Positions 62,867 through 64,000 of a stretch of 64,000 nt of DNA are shown here, in pieces. Under the pieces are notes generated by a model. That model worked only from the letters and a program-made list of their open reading frames with translations. It searched no databases and was not told where the DNA came from. Location of the stretch: NCBI GenBank assembly GCA_964390465.1, contig CAYMIJ010000010.1, forward strand, positions 1-64,000. The letters are read 5' to 3'. Source of the stretch: JADZAI01 sp964390465 (GTDB taxonomy: Bacteria; Pseudomonadota; Alphaproteobacteria; Micropepsales; Micropepsaceae). Position numbers and translations under genes: made by a program. Numbering within the stretch: position 1 is the first letter of the stretch; each line of letters begins with the position of its first letter.

Positions 62867-64000
62867 GACGTGCCGCCACGGCGCATGCGGGCCAGCAATG
62901 CATCGGTCGGATAGCCATCTGCCGGAATACCCTGATCGAGCTGCCAGGCCCGCACCGCCTTGCGTGTCTTGTCGCCAAAGCGGCCATCGGGCGAGGTGTC
63001 ATAGCCAAGACGCTGGAGCAGCCTTTGCATCTCCTCGATCTGGGCCGCACTCATGCCACCCTGATCGGTGGGCCAGCCATGCTGGAAGTCGGCACCACCG
63101 CCAAGTCGGTTGGCCAGTTGCGACACGGAGATCGCATAGGCCTGGCTGGGATTGTAGTTGAGGAAACGGCGATAGTTTTCAAAGGCGATGATCGGCACGC
63201 CGCGATAACCCGCAGGCAGCAGGATCGAAACCGGCGCGGCACCATCGACCAGATCGGTCAGCCGCGCATCAGTCACCGTGCGCACGCCCATCGCATCCCA
63301 CTCGGTGGCGCTCTTTTTGATGTCGGGGCCAGCAAGCTCCCAGCGGAAATCAGAAGGCAGGCGCGCCTCAGTGAGCCACGGTTCACCCGTGCGCCAGCCA
63401 TGGCTTTTCAGATAATTGCCGCAGCTTTCAAACGCATCCGGCAGAGAGCCGCGCAGGTCGCGCTCGCCATCACCGTCTCCATCAATGCCGAGTTTCAGAA
63501 TGTTCGAGGGCATGAACTGAACCTGCCCCAGCGCGCCAGCATAAGAGCCCGTCAGCTCCTCGCGTGTGACAAGGCCCTGATCCATCAGGGTCAGCGCCGC
63601 CATCAGCTCGTCTTCAAAGAACGCGCGGCGGCGGCCTTCATAGGCAAGGCTGGCCAGCGCTTCGACGACATAGAAATTGCCAAGCACCGCACCGTAATTG
63701 GTTTCATTGCCCCAGATGCCAGCAATCGCCATTGGATCGACGCCGGTGCGTTGTGCGGCGCGATCCAGTGCGGCGCGATTGTCGGCAATAGCGGTGCGCC
63801 CGCGCGGCAGAAGTTTGTCGACCCGTTCCAGATAGGTCCAGATGCGGCCCATGCCACCCGATGCGCCCGATGAAAGATCAAGCGACTTCATGTTGAGATG
63901 CACGCCGCTCAACGCATGATCGAGCGTGCGGTCAGCAATGCCTGCCGACGCGGCGCGGGCGCGGAACCCTTCCAGATAATCCTGAAAGTCGGCCTCGTTG
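62863..64000 (-). CDS. Lytic murein transglycosylase (MltB/SLT_2 family), copy 2, partial at window end
   Basis: Coding continues past an internal TTG at 63912 to the window edge, with family-like sequence (DFQDYLEGFRARAASAGIADRTLDHAL), so the N-terminus and any signal peptide are outside. Catalytic Glu in IWGNETNYGAVLG, then ASLAYEGRRRAFFEDELMAAL, GQVQFMPSNILKLGIDGDGDG and a C-terminal peptidoglycan-binding repeat (MQRLLQRLGYDTSPDGRFGDKTRKAVRAWQ). Same architecture as copy 1. Confidence 0.93.
   Translation of the reverse strand, partial: NEADFQDYLEGFRARAASAGIADRTLDHALSGVHLNMKSLDLSSGASGGMGRIWTYLERVDKLLPRGRTAIADNRAALDRAAQRTGVDPMAIAGIWGNETNYGAVLGNFYVVEALASLAYEGRRRAFFEDELMAALTLMDQGLVTREELTGSYAGALGQVQFMPSNILKLGIDGDGDGERDLRGSLPDAFESCGNYLKSHGWRTGEPWLTEARLPSDFRWELAGPDIKKSATEWDAMGVRTVTDARLTDLVDGAAPVSILLPAGYRGVPIIAFENYRRFLNYNPSQAYAISVSQLANRLGGGADFQHGWPTDQGGMSAAQIEEMQRLLQRLGYDTSPDGRFGDKTRKAVRAWQLDQGIPADGYPTDALLARMRRGGTS

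Overview
The window is a 64 kb stretch of a GC-rich chromosome from an alphaproteobacterium. The markers are a recA gene behind a GTTC-N7-GTTC SOS box, the CckA kinase encoded inside a flagellar operon, TTAA-N7-TTAA (CtrA-type) sites in flagellar promoters, the flagellar regulators FliX, FlaF and FlbT, flagellins of about 275 residues, and an FlmG-type TPR flagellin glycosyltransferase. The overall style is Caulobacter- or Parvibaculum-like; the genus cannot be fixed from sequence alone. I see no tRNA, rRNA, IS element, prophage or CRISPR array.

Layout. 1-6.3 kb is housekeeping: 3' end of icd, a CPA2 antiporter, alaS, and recA with its SOS operator. 6.3-30.7 kb is a flagellar basal-body and export region in several operons: flgB-flgC-fliE-fliQ-fliR-flhB-cckA (minus), fliO-fliP (plus, divergent), an SDR gene, fliL-fliM-DUF6468-motE-like-giant TPR protein (minus), aqpZ, flgF-flgG-flgA-flgH (plus), dksA and fliX (minus), flgI-flgJN-flbY-like (plus) and a FlaEY-like beta-propeller protein (minus). 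30.8-42.4 kb is a nonulosonic (pseudaminic-type) acid locus: a PseF/PseG-type fusion and a short NeuB/PseI-type synthase on one strand, and on the other a seven-gene run (methyltransferase, FkbM methyltransferase, ATP-grasp, Gfo/Idh/MocA, GH57-like, PseB, PseC). 42.5-48.6 kb is the filament region: three flagellins, FlaG, FlaF, FlbT and FlmG. 48.6-55.2 kb holds a MoxR ATPase and its CoxE-type VWA partner, separated by two near-duplicate hybrid histidine kinases, a PH-domain membrane protein and a secreted protein. 55.4-64 kb returns to metabolism and envelope: methyltransferase, Cys-rich lipoprotein, DUF1244, N-formylglutamate amidohydrolase, glycerate 2-kinase, pyruvate kinase, a TPR protein and two tandem MltB-type lytic transglycosylases (the second runs off the window).

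How it fits together. CckA feeds the CtrA regulator, and CtrA-type sites lie in the flgB/fliO, fliL, flgI/fliX and probably flbT/flmG control regions (early genes). Near-consensus sigma-54 promoters precede flgF, flgI and two flagellins (late genes). Each has, about 85-140 bp upstream of its predicted start point, a palindrome CGGCA-N5-TGCCG or a close variant; the same palindrome sits before fliL. This looks like the ftr enhancer read by FlbD, whose activity is coupled to assembly by FliX. The nonulosonate locus would make the activated sugar that FlmG puts on flagellin. The most unusual parts are the sugar-tailoring module between the two halves of the Pse pathway (with no PseH seen), the fused PseF-PseG-type enzyme, the His-rich giant periplasmic TPR protein, the FlaEY-like propeller and a lipoprotein built of repeated CX3C motifs.
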